NCBI GenBank assembly: GCA_016861045.1
Contig: BOKP01000003.1
Coordinates: 249,501-313,500, forward strand
Length of the DNA stretch: 64,000 nt
Direction: 5' to 3'
Source of the DNA: Actinomycetes bacterium
GTDB lineage: Bacteria; Actinomycetota; Thermoleophilia; Solirubrobacterales; 70-9
Positions 1-9,142 of the stretch are shown piece by piece. The notes under the pieces were generated by a model. It was not told the origin of the DNA and did not search any database. It saw nothing but the letters and a program-made list of their open reading frames with translations. The translations under genes and the position numbers were made by a program. Numbering within the stretch: the first letter of the stretch is position 1; each line of letters opens with the position of its first letter.

Positions 1-2
1 AC

Positions 3-530
3 CGGAGCCTTCCGGGGCCGCCGCTTCCGCCGGGGGCCGCGGCCGCGGTGGGACCCGCGACGGCCGCTCCGGCCGAGCCGGCGACCCCCGCGCCCGCCGA
101 GCCGCCCCCGCCGCCGGCCGCCGTTCCGGCCGAGCCGCCCCCGCCGCAACCCGCGGCCCCCGGGCCGGCACCGTCACGGGCCGCGCCGGTCCAGGCGCCT
201 CCGACCGGCACCTACACGGACATCGTCGGCGCCCCTCCCCCGCCCCCGCCGGCCTCCGCCCCCGCCCCGCTGCCGCATCCACCGCCGCACCCGGAGCCCG
301 CCACCGGGCCGCCGCAGCCGACTCCGGAGGCCGCCGCCGCGGCCGCGGCGGCCCCCGTGGTTCCCGCCGGCGGCGACGGGCCCGAGCACGTGGCCGAGGC
401 GATCGACCATGCGCGCCGGCTCGCCGATGCCGGCAGCGACCGCGAGACGATCGCCAGCGTCCTCCGCCAGCTCTGGGGGGTCAGCGACCCCGACCCGATC
501 GTCGACCGCGTCCTCGGCGGGCGGCGCTGA
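3..530 (+). CDS. Proline/alanine-rich protein, C-terminal part (left-truncated)
   Basis: The frame is open to the left edge, so the true start lies outside the window; an internal GTG at 48 is not needed. About 115 visible residues are low-complexity Pro/Ala with PPPP runs, typical of an extended linker or wall-spanning segment. The last 50 or so residues form a normal, charged, probably helical domain (AEAIDHARRLADAG, then SVLRQLWG) ending in RR. No catalytic motif is visible and I do not recognise a family. The helical tail resembles small SHOCT-like C-terminal modules, but that is only an impression. Base composition matches the neighbourhood. Confidence 0.6.
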   Translation, partial: RSLPGPPLPPGAAAAVGPATAAPAEPATPAPAEPPPPPAAVPAEPPPPQPAAPGPAPSRAAPVQAPPTGTYTDIVGAPPPPPPASAPAPLPHPPPHPEPATGPPQPTPEAAAAAAAAPVVPAGGDGPEHVAEAIDHARRLADAGSDRETIASVLRQLWGVSDPDPIVDRVLGGRR

Positions 531-546
531 GCGCGAGGCCGGGCGC

Positions 547-711
547 TCAGCCCTCTTCGACGTCCCGGGAGGCGAGCAGGTAGGCCCCGATCGCGCCGCC
601 GATCAGCGCACCGGCGAGGGCGATGCCGCCGGCGACCCGGATCTGGCGGCCGAAGCGCCGGCGCACGACGTAGACGACGAGGCGCCCGATCGATTCGTAG
701 GCGAAGCTCAT
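547..711 (-). CDS. Small single-pass membrane protein, 54 aa
   Basis: The frame starts with ATG at 711 and ends with TGA at 547. The product begins MSFAYESIGRLVVYVVRRRF, followed by a basic stretch, a glycine/alanine-rich hydrophobic helix (about residues 26-47, GGIALAGALIGGAIGAYLLA) and an acidic tail. It is probably one transmembrane segment with a positively charged N-terminal side. It lies 9 bp downstream of argG on the same strand, so it may be co-transcribed. Function is unknown. The clean hydrophobic profile and tight spacing argue that it is real. Confidence 0.55.
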   Translation of the reverse strand: MSFAYESIGRLVVYVVRRRFGRQIRVAGGIALAGALIGGAIGAYLLASRDVEEG

Positions 712-720
712 GGCACGAGG

Positions 721-1977
721 CTAGCGGTCACGCCGCCGGACGGCGTGCGCCATCCGCGTCTGCAGCGAGAAGAGCTCGATGAAACCGGGGCTCGCGAGCT
801 GGCTGAACTCGCCGCCGGACTCGCTGAACCCGGCCAGGGACTTGTCGTAGAGGGCGTAAGGCGAGCTGCGGGCGACGACCGTGGCCGAGCCCTTGTAGAG
901 CTTCACCGTCACCTCGCCGGTGACGAACTCGTTGGCGGCGACCATGTAGGCGTCGAGGTCGGTGCGCAACGGCTCGTACCAGAGGCCCGCGTAGCAGAGG
1001 TACGCCCAGTGGTTGTCGAGCGACGCCTTGAAGTTGTTCTGGTGGATCGTCGAGACGAGCTTCTCGAGGTCCCTGTGCGCCGCGAGGATGATCGTCGCCG
1101 CCGGCACCTCGTAGATGTCGCGGACCTTGAGGCCGACGATCCGGTCCTCGATGTGGTCGACGATGCCGACCCCGTGCCGGCAGCCGGCCCCGGCGACGCG
1201 CTCGATCAGCTCGACGAGCGCGAGCTCGTCGCCGTCGAGCGAGGCAGGCCGGCCGGACTCGAAGCCGATCCGGACCAGCTCGGGCTCGTCCGGCGCCTCC
1301 TCGGGACGGGTGACGAGCCGGAAGACGTCGTCGGGGGGCGGCTGGTCGATCTCCTCGATCACCCTGCCCTCCGACGAGCGCCCCCAGAGGTTGTCGTCGA
1401 TCGAGTAGGGCGGCCTCTCGGTCCCGCCGGAGACCGGGATCCGGTGCTCGCGGGCGTAGGCGATCTCCTCCTCCCTCCCCATCTCCCACTCGCGGACCGG
1501 GGCGAGCACCCGCAGCTCGGGCGCGAGCGCCGCGATCGTCGCGTCGATCCGGACCTGATCATTCCCCTTGCCGGTGCAGCCGTGCGCGATCGTGTCGCAG
1601 CCGTGCTCGCGGGCGGCCGCGACGGCGACCTTCGCGATCAGCGGCCGCGCCAGCGCCGTGAACAGCGGATAGCCGCCGCCGTAGAGCGCGTTGGCACGGA
1701 TCGCGGGGGCGACGAAGTCGGCTGCGAACTCCTCGCGCGCATCGACGACCAGCGTCTCGACGGCGCCCATGTCGCGCGCCTTGGCGACGATCGCCTCCCA
1801 GTCCTCGCCGGGCTGCCCGAGCTCGACCGTCAGCGTCACCACCTCGGCCCCGTACTCGGCCTGGATCCAGTGCAGCATCACGCTCGTGTCGAGGCCGCCC
1901 GAGTACAGCAGCAGGACGCGCGCGACCTGCTCGGGGTCGGCCTGGTAGGCGGCGATCGGTCGGTGGCCGGCGCTCAC
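721..1977 (-). CDS. argG: Argininosuccinate synthase
   Basis: This enzyme joins citrulline and aspartate using ATP, the penultimate step of arginine synthesis, in the cytoplasm. The 418-aa length is close to the usual 400. The N-terminal PP-loop reads LLLYSGGLDTS near residue 25, and further family motifs follow (HGCTGKGNDQVR, then PYSIDDNLWG). The start used gives about 15 extra residues before the usual VLLLYSGG; a shorter start is possible. It stands apart from the argCJBD cluster at 35-39.6 kb, and no argF or argH is in the window. It is followed closely by the 54-aa membrane protein on the same strand and is divergent from the sortase gene. Confidence 0.95.
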   Translation of the reverse strand: MSAGHRPIAAYQADPEQVARVLLLYSGGLDTSVMLHWIQAEYGAEVVTLTVELGQPGEDWEAIVAKARDMGAVETLVVDAREEFAADFVAPAIRANALYGGGYPLFTALARPLIAKVAVAAAREHGCDTIAHGCTGKGNDQVRIDATIAALAPELRVLAPVREWEMGREEEIAYAREHRIPVSGGTERPPYSIDDNLWGRSSEGRVIEEIDQPPPDDVFRLVTRPEEAPDEPELVRIGFESGRPASLDGDELALVELIERVAGAGCRHGVGIVDHIEDRIVGLKVRDIYEVPAATIILAAHRDLEKLVSTIHQNNFKASLDNHWAYLCYAGLWYEPLRTDLDAYMVAANEFVTGEVTVKLYKGSATVVARSSPYALYDKSLAGFSESGGEFSQLASPGFIELFSLQTRMAHAVRRRDR

Positions 1978-2036
1978 GGGACGGGCAGTCTTGCAGGTGC
2001 CGGCCGCCGGACGGCGGCGATCGGCGATGATCCCCG

Positions 2037-2720
2037 GTGATGCGGCGAGCGGCCCGAATCGTGTCGGTGGCGCTGATCACGGCGGGCCTCGTGATCCTCG
2101 CCGACGTCGCAGCCACCCTGATCTGGAAGGAGCCGCTGTCGGCGGTCTACGCCCAGGTCCGCCAGAGCCAGGCGGCGGGAGAGCTCGACGCGGTCAGCGA
2201 CGAGTTCCTCGCCGACCCCGACGTCGCCGGCCTCGCGAGCGCCGACGCCACCGTGGCGCAACGCGCGCGACGGCTGGCCGACCTGTTCGAGCGCCGGCTC
2301 GCCGGCGGCGAGCCGATCGGCCGGATCCGGATCCCCGCGATCGACGCCGACTACGTCGTCATCCAGGGAACCGAGGAGGCCGACCTCGAGCTCGGGCCCG
2401 GCCACTATCCGGACACCGCGATCCCGGGCCAGGGGCGGACGGTCGCGATCGCCGGCCACCGGACGACCTACGGCGCACCGTTCAACCGGATCGACAGGGT
2501 CGACGTCGGCGACCCGATCGCGCTCGAGATGCCGTACGGACGCTTCACCTACGAGGTGACCTCGACCCGGATCGTCGATCCGGCCGACACCGGGATCGTC
2601 CGCGACATCGGGCGCGAGCGGCTCGTGCTCACCTCCTGCCACCCGCTCTACAGCGCCGCCCAGCGCTACGCGGTCTTCGCCGACCTGAAGCGGATCGACC
2701 TGGCCCCGCCCCGGGCCTAG
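2037..2720 (+). CDS. Class E-type sortase
   Basis: This is a membrane-anchored cysteine transpeptidase that cleaves a C-terminal sorting signal and attaches the protein to the cell wall. An N-terminal transmembrane helix (about residues 7-28) is followed by the sortase beta-barrel. The catalytic His is in IAGHRTTYGAPF, the Cys in LVLTSCHPLYS, and the Arg in AQRYAVFADL. The TSCHP...QRxxVFA pattern is that of class E enzymes. Start is GTG 2037 or ATG 2040. Its 3' end overlaps the convergent epimerase gene by 4 bp. A candidate substrate with an LPFTG signal is encoded at 22414-22701. Class E sortases are usually reported to prefer LAXTG, so the pairing is an inference. Confidence 0.9.
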   Translation: MMRRAARIVSVALITAGLVILADVAATLIWKEPLSAVYAQVRQSQAAGELDAVSDEFLADPDVAGLASADATVAQRARRLADLFERRLAGGEPIGRIRIPAIDADYVVIQGTEEADLELGPGHYPDTAIPGQGRTVAIAGHRTTYGAPFNRIDRVDVGDPIALEMPYGRFTYEVTSTRIVDPADTGIVRDIGRERLVLTSCHPLYSAAQRYAVFADLKRIDLAPPRA

Positions 2721-3673
2721 GATCGGGCGTCGAGCGCCGCCGCGGTCGCGGCGAGGCCGGCGTCGAGGCCGGTGGCAGGCGCCCACCCGAGGTCGCGGCG
2801 GGCCGCGGCGGGATCGATCGACACCCTCTGCACCTCGCCCTTGCGGGCCGGATGGTGCTCGACCTCGGCCTCGGCGCCGGTCGCGGCTGCGAGCATGCGG
2901 GCGAGGCCGAGGACGCTGGTCTCGATCCCGGTGCCGATGTTGTAGGGGCCCTCGATCGCGGTGCCGGCGGCGTCGAGCCGCCGCTCGGCGGCGATGATCG
3001 CGGCGACGACGTCGGCGACGTAGACGTAGTCGCGGGTCTGCTCGCCGTCGCCGAAGACCCGCAGCGCCGCGCCCTCCCGCAGCAGCCCGCAGAAGATCGC
3101 CACCACCCCGGCCTCCCCGTGCGGGTCCTGGCGGGGGCCGTAGACGTTCGCGAAGCGAAGCGCGACTCCGGGCAGCCCGTGCAGGCGCCGATAGAGGCCG
3201 AGGTAGACCTCGCCGCCGAGCTTGCTCGCCCCGTAGGCGGTCTCGGGCAGGCTCGGCTGCCGCTCGTCGAACGGCAACGGCCTCCCCTCCCCCTCGCCGT
3301 AGATCGCCCCGCCGGTCGAGGCGAACACGAGCGGAGCCGAGTGCCGGCGCGCCGCCTCGAGGACGGTGATCGTGCCGAGCACGTTGACCGTCGCGTCGAA
3401 CGCCGGGTCGGCGACCGCCCTGCGGACGTCCGCCTGTGCGGCGAGATGGAAGACGCGGTCGGGGGCGAACTCGTCGAAGGCCTCGTCGACCGCGGCGGCA
3501 TCGCGGATGTCGGCCTCGACGAGGGCGGCTCCCCGCGCGAGGGCCCGATCGAGGTTGCCGCGGCGGCCGGTCGAGAGGTCGTCGAGCGCGAGAACCTCGG
3601 CGCCGCCCTCGAGCAGCCCGTCGACGAGGTTCGAGCCGATGAAGCCGGCGCCCCCGGTGACCAGCGCCCTCAC
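2717..3673 (-). CDS. NAD-dependent sugar epimerase/dehydratase (UDP-glucose 4-epimerase-like)
   Basis: This is an extended short-chain dehydrogenase acting on a nucleotide sugar. The N-terminus is the Rossmann motif VTGGAGFIGSNL. The catalytic YxxxK appears as AYGASK near residue 147, and GPRQDPHG and VFGDGEQTRDYVYV are typical of GalE and UDP-glucuronate epimerase relatives. The 318-aa length is normal. The start is GTG at 3673, one base after the stop of the upstream glycosyltransferase gene, so translation is probably coupled. Context suggests it supplies an epimerised sugar nucleotide for the exopolysaccharide. The exact substrate cannot be read from the sequence. Confidence 0.9.
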   Translation of the reverse strand: MRALVTGGAGFIGSNLVDGLLEGGAEVLALDDLSTGRRGNLDRALARGAALVEADIRDAAAVDEAFDEFAPDRVFHLAAQADVRRAVADPAFDATVNVLGTITVLEAARRHSAPLVFASTGGAIYGEGEGRPLPFDERQPSLPETAYGASKLGGEVYLGLYRRLHGLPGVALRFANVYGPRQDPHGEAGVVAIFCGLLREGAALRVFGDGEQTRDYVYVADVVAAIIAAERRLDAAGTAIEGPYNIGTGIETSVLGLARMLAAATGAEAEVEHHPARKGEVQRVSIDPAAARRDLGWAPATGLDAGLAATAAALDARS

Positions 3674-3674
3674 G

Positions 3675-4865
3675 TCAACCGCTCGCCGGAGCCGCCGCCG
3701 GCTCGGGCTCGCCGCCGGCGACCTCGAGGATGAAGTCCGCCACGCGCATCGCCTCCCGCGGCAGGGTACGGGCCGAGACGTACTCGTGCCCGGCGTCGAC
3801 GAGGCGGGCCCGCAGCTCGGGGTCGGAGGCGATCTCGTTCAGCGCCGCCGCGGCGGCGTCGGGGTCGCCCGGCGGGATGAGCAGCACCGCGTCGCCGACG
3901 GCGGCGCGGATCCCGCCGACGTCGGTCGCCACGGTGGGCAGGCCGGCGGCGAACGCCTCGAGCAGGACCTGCGGCAGACCCTCGGTCCAGGAGACGTGGA
4001 GGAACGCGTGGCTGTCGCGATAGGCGCGCGCGAGCCCCTCGCCCTGGGCGACATATCCGCGCAGGTCGGCCTGCCCGGCGACCCCGAGCCGCTCGAGCTC
4101 GGCCTCGAGCGGCTCCTCCATCGGGCCCTCTCCGCACACGGTCAGCTTCCAGCGCGCACCGTCGGCGGCGAGGACCCGCAGCGCCCGCGCGAGCAGCAGC
4201 GGGTTCTTCTCCTCCTCGAGCCGGCCGACGCTGAGCACCCGCCGCTCTCCCTCCCAGGAGCGCTCCGACGCCGCGTCCGGGCTGACGATCTCGTCGGCCT
4301 CGACCAGCGAGACGGCGATCTCGAGCAGGGCCGGGCTCCGCGAGTAGGTCGTGGCGAGCTCGGGGCCGACCACGACGACCGGGTAGATCCGCGCCAGCGC
4401 CCGGAAGGAGAGGTCGATCACGGCGGCCATCGCCCGGATCCCGGGGCGCTTCGGGTAGCGGGCGCGGACGTAGGTCGGGTAGTCCTGGCGAACGCCGAGC
4501 ACGATCCGCTTGCGACGGGCGATCGCGAGCAGCGCGAAGACGACCGCGAACGGGTTCGGCCCGAGCAGCCAGACGCAGTCGAGGTCGGCGATCCCGTTCC
4601 AGAACCGGCGCATCGCCGTGCCGAGCGACCGCAGCGCATCGCGCGGGCGGCCGAGCGTCCGGTAGTAGGGAAGCGGGACGAAGTCGACCTCCGAGCCGAG
4701 CCTGTAGCGGGCCCGCGGAGACGTCGCGGGGTCGAGCCGCCCGAAGACGGCGAGACGGGCGAAGCGCGGCGCGAGGCGCGCGATGAAGACGACGAACGCG
4801 CGCTCCCCATAGGGCTCGCCGTCGCGAACGTGGTACGGATAGTCGGTGTAGACGCCGAGCCGCAT
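3675..4865 (-). CDS. Glycosyltransferase, GT4-like
   Basis: This is a GT-B fold enzyme that adds a sugar to a lipid-linked intermediate at the inner membrane face. The start at 4865 gives MRLGVYTDYPYHVRDGEPYG, the expected first beta strand; 16 residues further upstream in frame are rich in Thr/Pro and unlike a GT N-terminus. In the C-terminal half, SVGRLEEEKNP begins the donor domain, and EGLPQVLLEAFAAG is the family's E-x7-E motif binding the nucleotide sugar. It is 396 aa. It is followed after one base by the epimerase gene and lies divergent from the Wzz/kinase gene. Sugar specificity is unknown. Confidence 0.88.
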   Translation of the reverse strand: MRLGVYTDYPYHVRDGEPYGERAFVVFIARLAPRFARLAVFGRLDPATSPRARYRLGSEVDFVPLPYYRTLGRPRDALRSLGTAMRRFWNGIADLDCVWLLGPNPFAVVFALLAIARRKRIVLGVRQDYPTYVRARYPKRPGIRAMAAVIDLSFRALARIYPVVVVGPELATTYSRSPALLEIAVSLVEADEIVSPDAASERSWEGERRVLSVGRLEEEKNPLLLARALRVLAADGARWKLTVCGEGPMEEPLEAELERLGVAGQADLRGYVAQGEGLARAYRDSHAFLHVSWTEGLPQVLLEAFAAGLPTVATDVGGIRAAVGDAVLLIPPGDPDAAAAALNEIASDPELRARLVDAGHEYVSARTLPREAMRVADFILEVAGGEPEPAAAPASG

Positions 4866-4966
4866 CGGAGTAGAGTACGTGAGCGGTGGCCGAGCGTGGG
4901 TAAGGGATTGCACCTGTCCGAGCGCCTCATACCGCCGGGCAATCGGAGCCGATAATCCCCCGACGC

Positions 4967-6529
4967 ATGCGACAGATGAACGAGAGCCCCGCCACCTGGG
5001 TCGAGCCCCCGGACGAGCAGCAGAGCCTGAGGCGGTTCCTGGAGACGGTCAGGGAGCGGCTCTGGGTCGTCGTCGCCGCGGTGGTGATCACGACCGCGGC
5101 CGCCGTCCTCTACGTGGCGACCGCGGACAAGGTCTACGAGGCGGAGGCGCAGATCCAGGTCGTGCCGATCGACGATCCCGAGGGCCAGCTCTCGTCGCTC
5201 GGGCTGATCAACCAGTCCAGCGATCCGCTGCGTGCCGTGGAGACCGCCGTGGCGCTGATCACGAGCCGGGCCGCCGCCGAGCAGGTCGCCGACGAGGGCA
5301 ACCAGGATCGCACCGCCGACGCGGTCCTGCGCGACGTCTCCGCGGAGCCGATGGCCGAGAGCGACGTCGTCGTGCTGACGGCGCGCGCGCCGACCGCGAT
5401 CGGCGCCGCCGCGCTCGCCAACAACTTCGCCGAGGCCGCCCTGAAGGTGCGCGGGGACGTGCTCCGCGAGACGATCGACGATGAGCTGCCGGTCCTGAAC
5501 GCGCGCCTGCGCGAGCTCCCCCCCGGCATCGCCCGCGACACGATGGCGGCCAAGATCGCCCAGTTCGAGGCGCTGAAGCTGTCCGGGGATCCGACGCTGC
5601 GGATCATCGACCCGGCAGTCCCGCCCGGCGGCCCCGTCTCGCCGCGGCCCCTGCTCAGCATCATCGCCGGGATCCTCGCCGGGCTCGTGCTCGGAGTCGG
5701 GGCGGTGTTCGCACTGCGCATGCTGGACCCGCTGATCCGCCGCGAGGAGCAGGTCCGGGCCCGCTACCGGCTTCCGATCCTCGCCCGCGTCCCGCAGGAG
5801 CGGGGCGGGCCCAAGGACCGGCCGCTGGTCTGGAGCAACCTCGTCGGCGGCTCCGTCGAGGCCTACCGCACCCTGCGCGCGGTCCTCGCGGGCTCGGCCT
5901 CGCGCTCGCCGCGCGCCCCCTCGATCCTGATCTCGAGCCCCGGGCCCGGCGAGGGCAAGACGACGTCGGCGATATCGCTCGCGGCCTCGCTCGCCCTCAC
6001 CGACAAGCGGGTGATCCTGATCGAGGCCGACCTCCGGCGCCCGGCGATCGGCAAGGCCTTCAACATCAGCGTCTCGAGCGGCATCGTCAGCGTCCTCGCC
6101 GGCGAGGCGAAGCTCGAGGAATGCCTCGTCACCGCGCCGATCGGAGAGGGCCATCTCGGCCTCCTGCTGGCCGAGGAGTCGGGCGGCGCCGGAGCCGAGC
6201 TGCTGGCGCTGCCGAGCGCCCTCGACCTGCTCGACCAGGCGACGAAGCTCGCCGACGTCGTCGTCGTCGACTCCCCTCCGCTCGCGACCGTCGTCGACGC
6301 GCTGCCGCTGGCCCGCGCGGTCGACGAGGTCGTGATCGCGCTCAAGCTCGGCACCAGCCGCATTGACCGGACCCAGGAGCTGGCCGAGCTCCTCGCGGAC
6401 GCCGGGATCACCCCGGCGGGCTTCGTCCTGATCGGCGTCCCCGGCCACTCGAAGCCGTACTACGGCGATCCGAACCGGGAGCGGATCGTCGAGATGCATC
6501 CGACCCGGCCGGCCGCCAGCGCCGGCTGA
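4967..6529 (+). CDS. Chain-length determinant / tyrosine-kinase fusion protein (Wzc/CpsCD type)
   Basis: This inner-membrane protein controls exopolysaccharide chain length and assembly. The N-terminal part is a Wzz domain: a transmembrane helix (about residues 24-44, VVVAAVVITTAAAVLYVATA), an extracytoplasmic region, and a second helix (about 225-248, LLSIIAGILAGLVLGVGAVFAL). The cytoplasmic part is a BY-kinase-like ATPase with Walker A SPGPGEGKTTSA, Walker A' ILIEADLRRPAI and Walker B VVVVDSPPL. The C-terminus has only a YY pair (KPYYGDP), not a tyrosine-rich cluster, so classical autophosphorylation may be reduced. The O-antigen polymerase gene follows 8 bp downstream, forming a Wzz-Wzy unit. 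Confidence 0.92.
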   Translation: MRQMNESPATWVEPPDEQQSLRRFLETVRERLWVVVAAVVITTAAAVLYVATADKVYEAEAQIQVVPIDDPEGQLSSLGLINQSSDPLRAVETAVALITSRAAAEQVADEGNQDRTADAVLRDVSAEPMAESDVVVLTARAPTAIGAAALANNFAEAALKVRGDVLRETIDDELPVLNARLRELPPGIARDTMAAKIAQFEALKLSGDPTLRIIDPAVPPGGPVSPRPLLSIIAGILAGLVLGVGAVFALRMLDPLIRREEQVRARYRLPILARVPQERGGPKDRPLVWSNLVGGSVEAYRTLRAVLAGSASRSPRAPSILISSPGPGEGKTTSAISLAASLALTDKRVILIEADLRRPAIGKAFNISVSSGIVSVLAGEAKLEECLVTAPIGEGHLGLLLAEESGGAGAELLALPSALDLLDQATKLADVVVVDSPPLATVVDALPLARAVDEVVIALKLGTSRIDRTQELAELLADAGITPAGFVLIGVPGHSKPYYGDPNRERIVEMHPTRPAASAG

Positions 6530-6537
6530 GCCCGGGG

Positions 6538-7998
6538 ATGACGGCGGCAGCGCGGCCTCCGCTCGCGTGGCTCGCGGCGCTGCTCGCCGTCGGCCTCTTC
6601 ACCGCGGTCGGCTTCGTCGCCGGCGCCGAGCCGAAATTCGGCATCATCGCGGCGCTGGCGCTGGTCTACGCCCTGGTCGTCTTCACCAACCTCTCGGCCG
6701 CCCTGACGATCCTCGTGGTCATCGTCTTCGCGGAGTCGACGCCGCTGGCCGGCCCGGCCCTGAGCGCGACGAAGATCGCCGGCCTGCTGCTGACCCTCGG
6801 CTGGCTGGCCCGGATCGCGACCGACGGCGGCGATCGCCGGGCGACGGTGCTGCTCAGCGCCCACCCCGCCCTCTCCTACCTGCTCGCGCTGTTCATCGGC
6901 TGGATCGCGCTCAGCATCATCTGGGCGCAGGACGTCGCGCTCGCGCTCGACCGGGCGACGGTGTTCCTGCTCGTCGCGATCCTCTACCTGATCGTCTTCA
7001 CCGCCGTCCGCACCCGCCGGCAGGCGATCTGGGTACTCGGCGCGTTCGTGCTCGGGACGGCGATCACCGCCGCCTACGGCCTCATCCTCCGTCCCGACCC
7101 GAACAACCAGGCCGCCGAGCGGCTGGCCTCGACGATCGCGGACCCGAACTTCCTCGCCGCCATCCTCGTCGCCGGGATCGTCCTCGCCGGCGCCGGCTTC
7201 TTCGCCGCCCGCGGCCACCGCCTGCTCCAGCTCGGGGCCCTGACCGCGGTGGCGCTCTCCCTTGCCGCCTTCGTCCTCACCGGCTCTCGGGGCGGCATCG
7301 TCGGCCTCGGCGTCGCGCTGCTCGCGGCGGTCGCGTTCGGCGGTCGCTGGCGCCTGCGGATCGCGTTCGCGGCGATCACGGTGACCACCCTCGCGGTCGG
7401 CTACTACACGATGCTCGCGCCGCCGCTGTTGAAGGACCGGATCATGACCGCGACCGAGGGCGAGGTGAGCCGGGCCGACACGCGCTCGACGATCTGGACC
7501 GTGGCCTGGCGGATGGCGATGGACCACCCGATCAGCGGGGTCGGGGTCGGCAACTTCGAGGCCCGCTCGATCGATTACATCATCGAGCCCGGGACCACCT
7601 ACCGCACAGACCGCGTGATCGACAACCCCGGCGCCGCCCACAACAGCTACCTCGGCCCGCTGGCGGAGATCGGCATCGTCGGCCTCGCGCTGCTGCTGTC
7701 GATCCTCGCCTTCTCGCTGACCTGCGTCGTGCGGGCGGTCCGCCGCTTCGAGCGCAACCGCGACGGGCCGCTGGAGGTGCTCTCGCGAGGCCTGTTCATC
7801 GCGCTCATCGGGGTCCTCACCTCGGCGTTCTTCATCAGCGCCGAGTCGAACAAGTTCATCTGGCTGATGCTGGCGATGGGGCCGGCGCTGCTCGCCGTGG
7901 CCGAGAGCGGGGCTCCCGCCGCGCCTCCGGCCCGGTCCCCCGGCTACCGCCCGGCGCCGAGCTCGGCCGCGGTCAGACCGCTGGCGAGGCCCTCGTAG
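6538..7998 (+). CDS. O-antigen polymerase/ligase family membrane protein (Wzy/WaaL)
   Basis: This is a polytopic membrane protein of 486 aa with about 11-12 hydrophobic helices. Between the later helices lies the large periplasmic loop typical of the family, with a conserved signature: GVGVGNFEARS, then NPGAAHNSYLGPLAEIGIVGL. The H-N-S-Y-L motif is the Wzy_C hallmark. It should polymerise lipid-linked repeat units or ligate the polymer to an acceptor. It follows the Wzz/kinase gene by 8 bp. Its 3' end overlaps the convergent glycosyltransferase by 55 bp. A second family member is encoded at 22866-24917. Confidence 0.9.
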   Translation: MTAAARPPLAWLAALLAVGLFTAVGFVAGAEPKFGIIAALALVYALVVFTNLSAALTILVVIVFAESTPLAGPALSATKIAGLLLTLGWLARIATDGGDRRATVLLSAHPALSYLLALFIGWIALSIIWAQDVALALDRATVFLLVAILYLIVFTAVRTRRQAIWVLGAFVLGTAITAAYGLILRPDPNNQAAERLASTIADPNFLAAILVAGIVLAGAGFFAARGHRLLQLGALTAVALSLAAFVLTGSRGGIVGLGVALLAAVAFGGRWRLRIAFAAITVTTLAVGYYTMLAPPLLKDRIMTATEGEVSRADTRSTIWTVAWRMAMDHPISGVGVGNFEARSIDYIIEPGTTYRTDRVIDNPGAAHNSYLGPLAEIGIVGLALLLSILAFSLTCVVRAVRRFERNRDGPLEVLSRGLFIALIGVLTSAFFISAESNKFIWLMLAMGPALLAVAESGAPAAPPARSPGYRPAPSSAAVRPLARPS

Positions 7999-9128
7999 AT
8001 CCGCTCGACGGCGCGGACCGTGACGCCGATGTCGAACTCGGCGAGCTGCCGCTCGCGGGCGCCCGAGCCGAGCCGGGCCGCGAGGTCGCGGTCGCCGAGG
8101 AGGCGGGCGACCGCCGCGGCGAGCGCGGCGGGATCGCGGGGCTCGACGAGCATTCCCTCGGAGCCGTCCGCGACGATGTCGGGGATCCCTCCGACCCGGG
8201 TGGCGACGATCGGCAGCGCCGCCTGCATGTACTCGAGGACCGACAGCGGCGTCCCCTCGAAGTCGGACGAGCAGGCGGCGACGTCGAACTCCCCGATCAG
8301 GTCGCGGACGTCGTCGCGGTGACCGAGCATCACGACGGTCGCGGCGAGGCCGAGCTCCGCGATCCGGCGCTCGAGCGCCGGCCGCTCCGGCCCCTCGCCG
8401 ACGATCAGCACCCTGAGACCGTCGATGCGCCGGGCGAGGATCGCGGCGGCGTCGATCAGCACGTCGAGCGCCTTCTGCGGGCGCAGCGCGCAGACGGTCC
8501 CGACGATCGGCGCCTCCCTCCCGATCCCGAGCTCGCGCCTGACGTCGACGTCTCCGCGGGGCGGTGGCTCGGGGATCCCGTTGGGGACGAAGATCACCTT
8601 GGCCGGATCGATCCGCTCGACCTCGATCATCCTCCTGCGGTCGAGCTCGGAGACGGCGAGGAAGGCGTCGGCACGGGGGGCGATCAGGCGGCGGTCGAGG
8701 AGCTTCCGCAGCGGCTGCCCCTCGAAGGACCAGGTGTGCTCGTGGGCGACGATCGCCGGCGTCCGCGCCAGCGTCCCGAGAACGGCGGCCCAGACGTTGG
8801 AGCCGATCTTGTGTCCGTGCAGGACGTCGATCCCGTCGCGAAGCAGCCGCCACAGCGGCCGCCAGCTCAGGAGGTCGTAGGTGCCGCGCCGGCGCAGGGG
8901 AAGGAAGCCGACGCCGGCCCGCTCCAGCCCCGCCAGGGCGCCCGCCTCGGCGGCGGCACGCGCCCGCTCCTCGGACCAGCGCGAGACGCACAGCGTCGGC
9001 TCGAAGCGGTCGGGATCGAGCCGGAGCACGACCTCGCGGGCGAGGCGCTCGGCGCCGCCGGCGAGCCCGATCCCGTCGACGAGCGTCACCACCCGCAGCC
9101 TGCGCCCCTGTCCGTCGGCGTCGTGCAT
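7944..9128 (-). CDS. Glycosyltransferase, GT4-like
   Basis: This 394-aa GT-B glycosyltransferase shows an N-terminal RVVTLVDGIGLAGGAERL (acceptor domain, glycine-rich loop), HGHKIGSNVW, and a C-terminal donor domain with IVGEGPERPALE and the E-x7-E motif EGTPLSVLEYMQA. It is soluble or peripherally attached to the membrane. The start is ATG 9128, only 14 bp from the divergently transcribed C5-epimerase start at 9143, so the two may share a compact promoter region. It probably adds one sugar of the repeat unit. Donor and linkage are not predictable. Confidence 0.9.
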   Translation of the reverse strand: MHDADGQGRRLRVVTLVDGIGLAGGAERLAREVVLRLDPDRFEPTLCVSRWSEERARAAAEAGALAGLERAGVGFLPLRRRGTYDLLSWRPLWRLLRDGIDVLHGHKIGSNVWAAVLGTLARTPAIVAHEHTWSFEGQPLRKLLDRRLIAPRADAFLAVSELDRRRMIEVERIDPAKVIFVPNGIPEPPPRGDVDVRRELGIGREAPIVGTVCALRPQKALDVLIDAAAILARRIDGLRVLIVGEGPERPALERRIAELGLAATVVMLGHRDDVRDLIGEFDVAACSSDFEGTPLSVLEYMQAALPIVATRVGGIPDIVADGSEGMLVEPRDPAALAAAVARLLGDRDLAARLGSGARERQLAEFDIGVTVRAVERIYEGLASGLTAAELGAGR

Positions 9129-9142
9129 CTAGGATCCGCAGC

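Noticed and set aside
409-2040. Long plus-strand frame opposite argG (543 codons)
   Set aside because: Antisense shadow of argG; composition is Arg/Asp/Val-rich with no domain, and argG on the other strand has full motif support.
3675-4913. Longer glycosyltransferase start at 4913
   Set aside because: The extra 16 residues do not fit the GT N-terminus; the ATG at 4865 starts exactly at the first beta strand.
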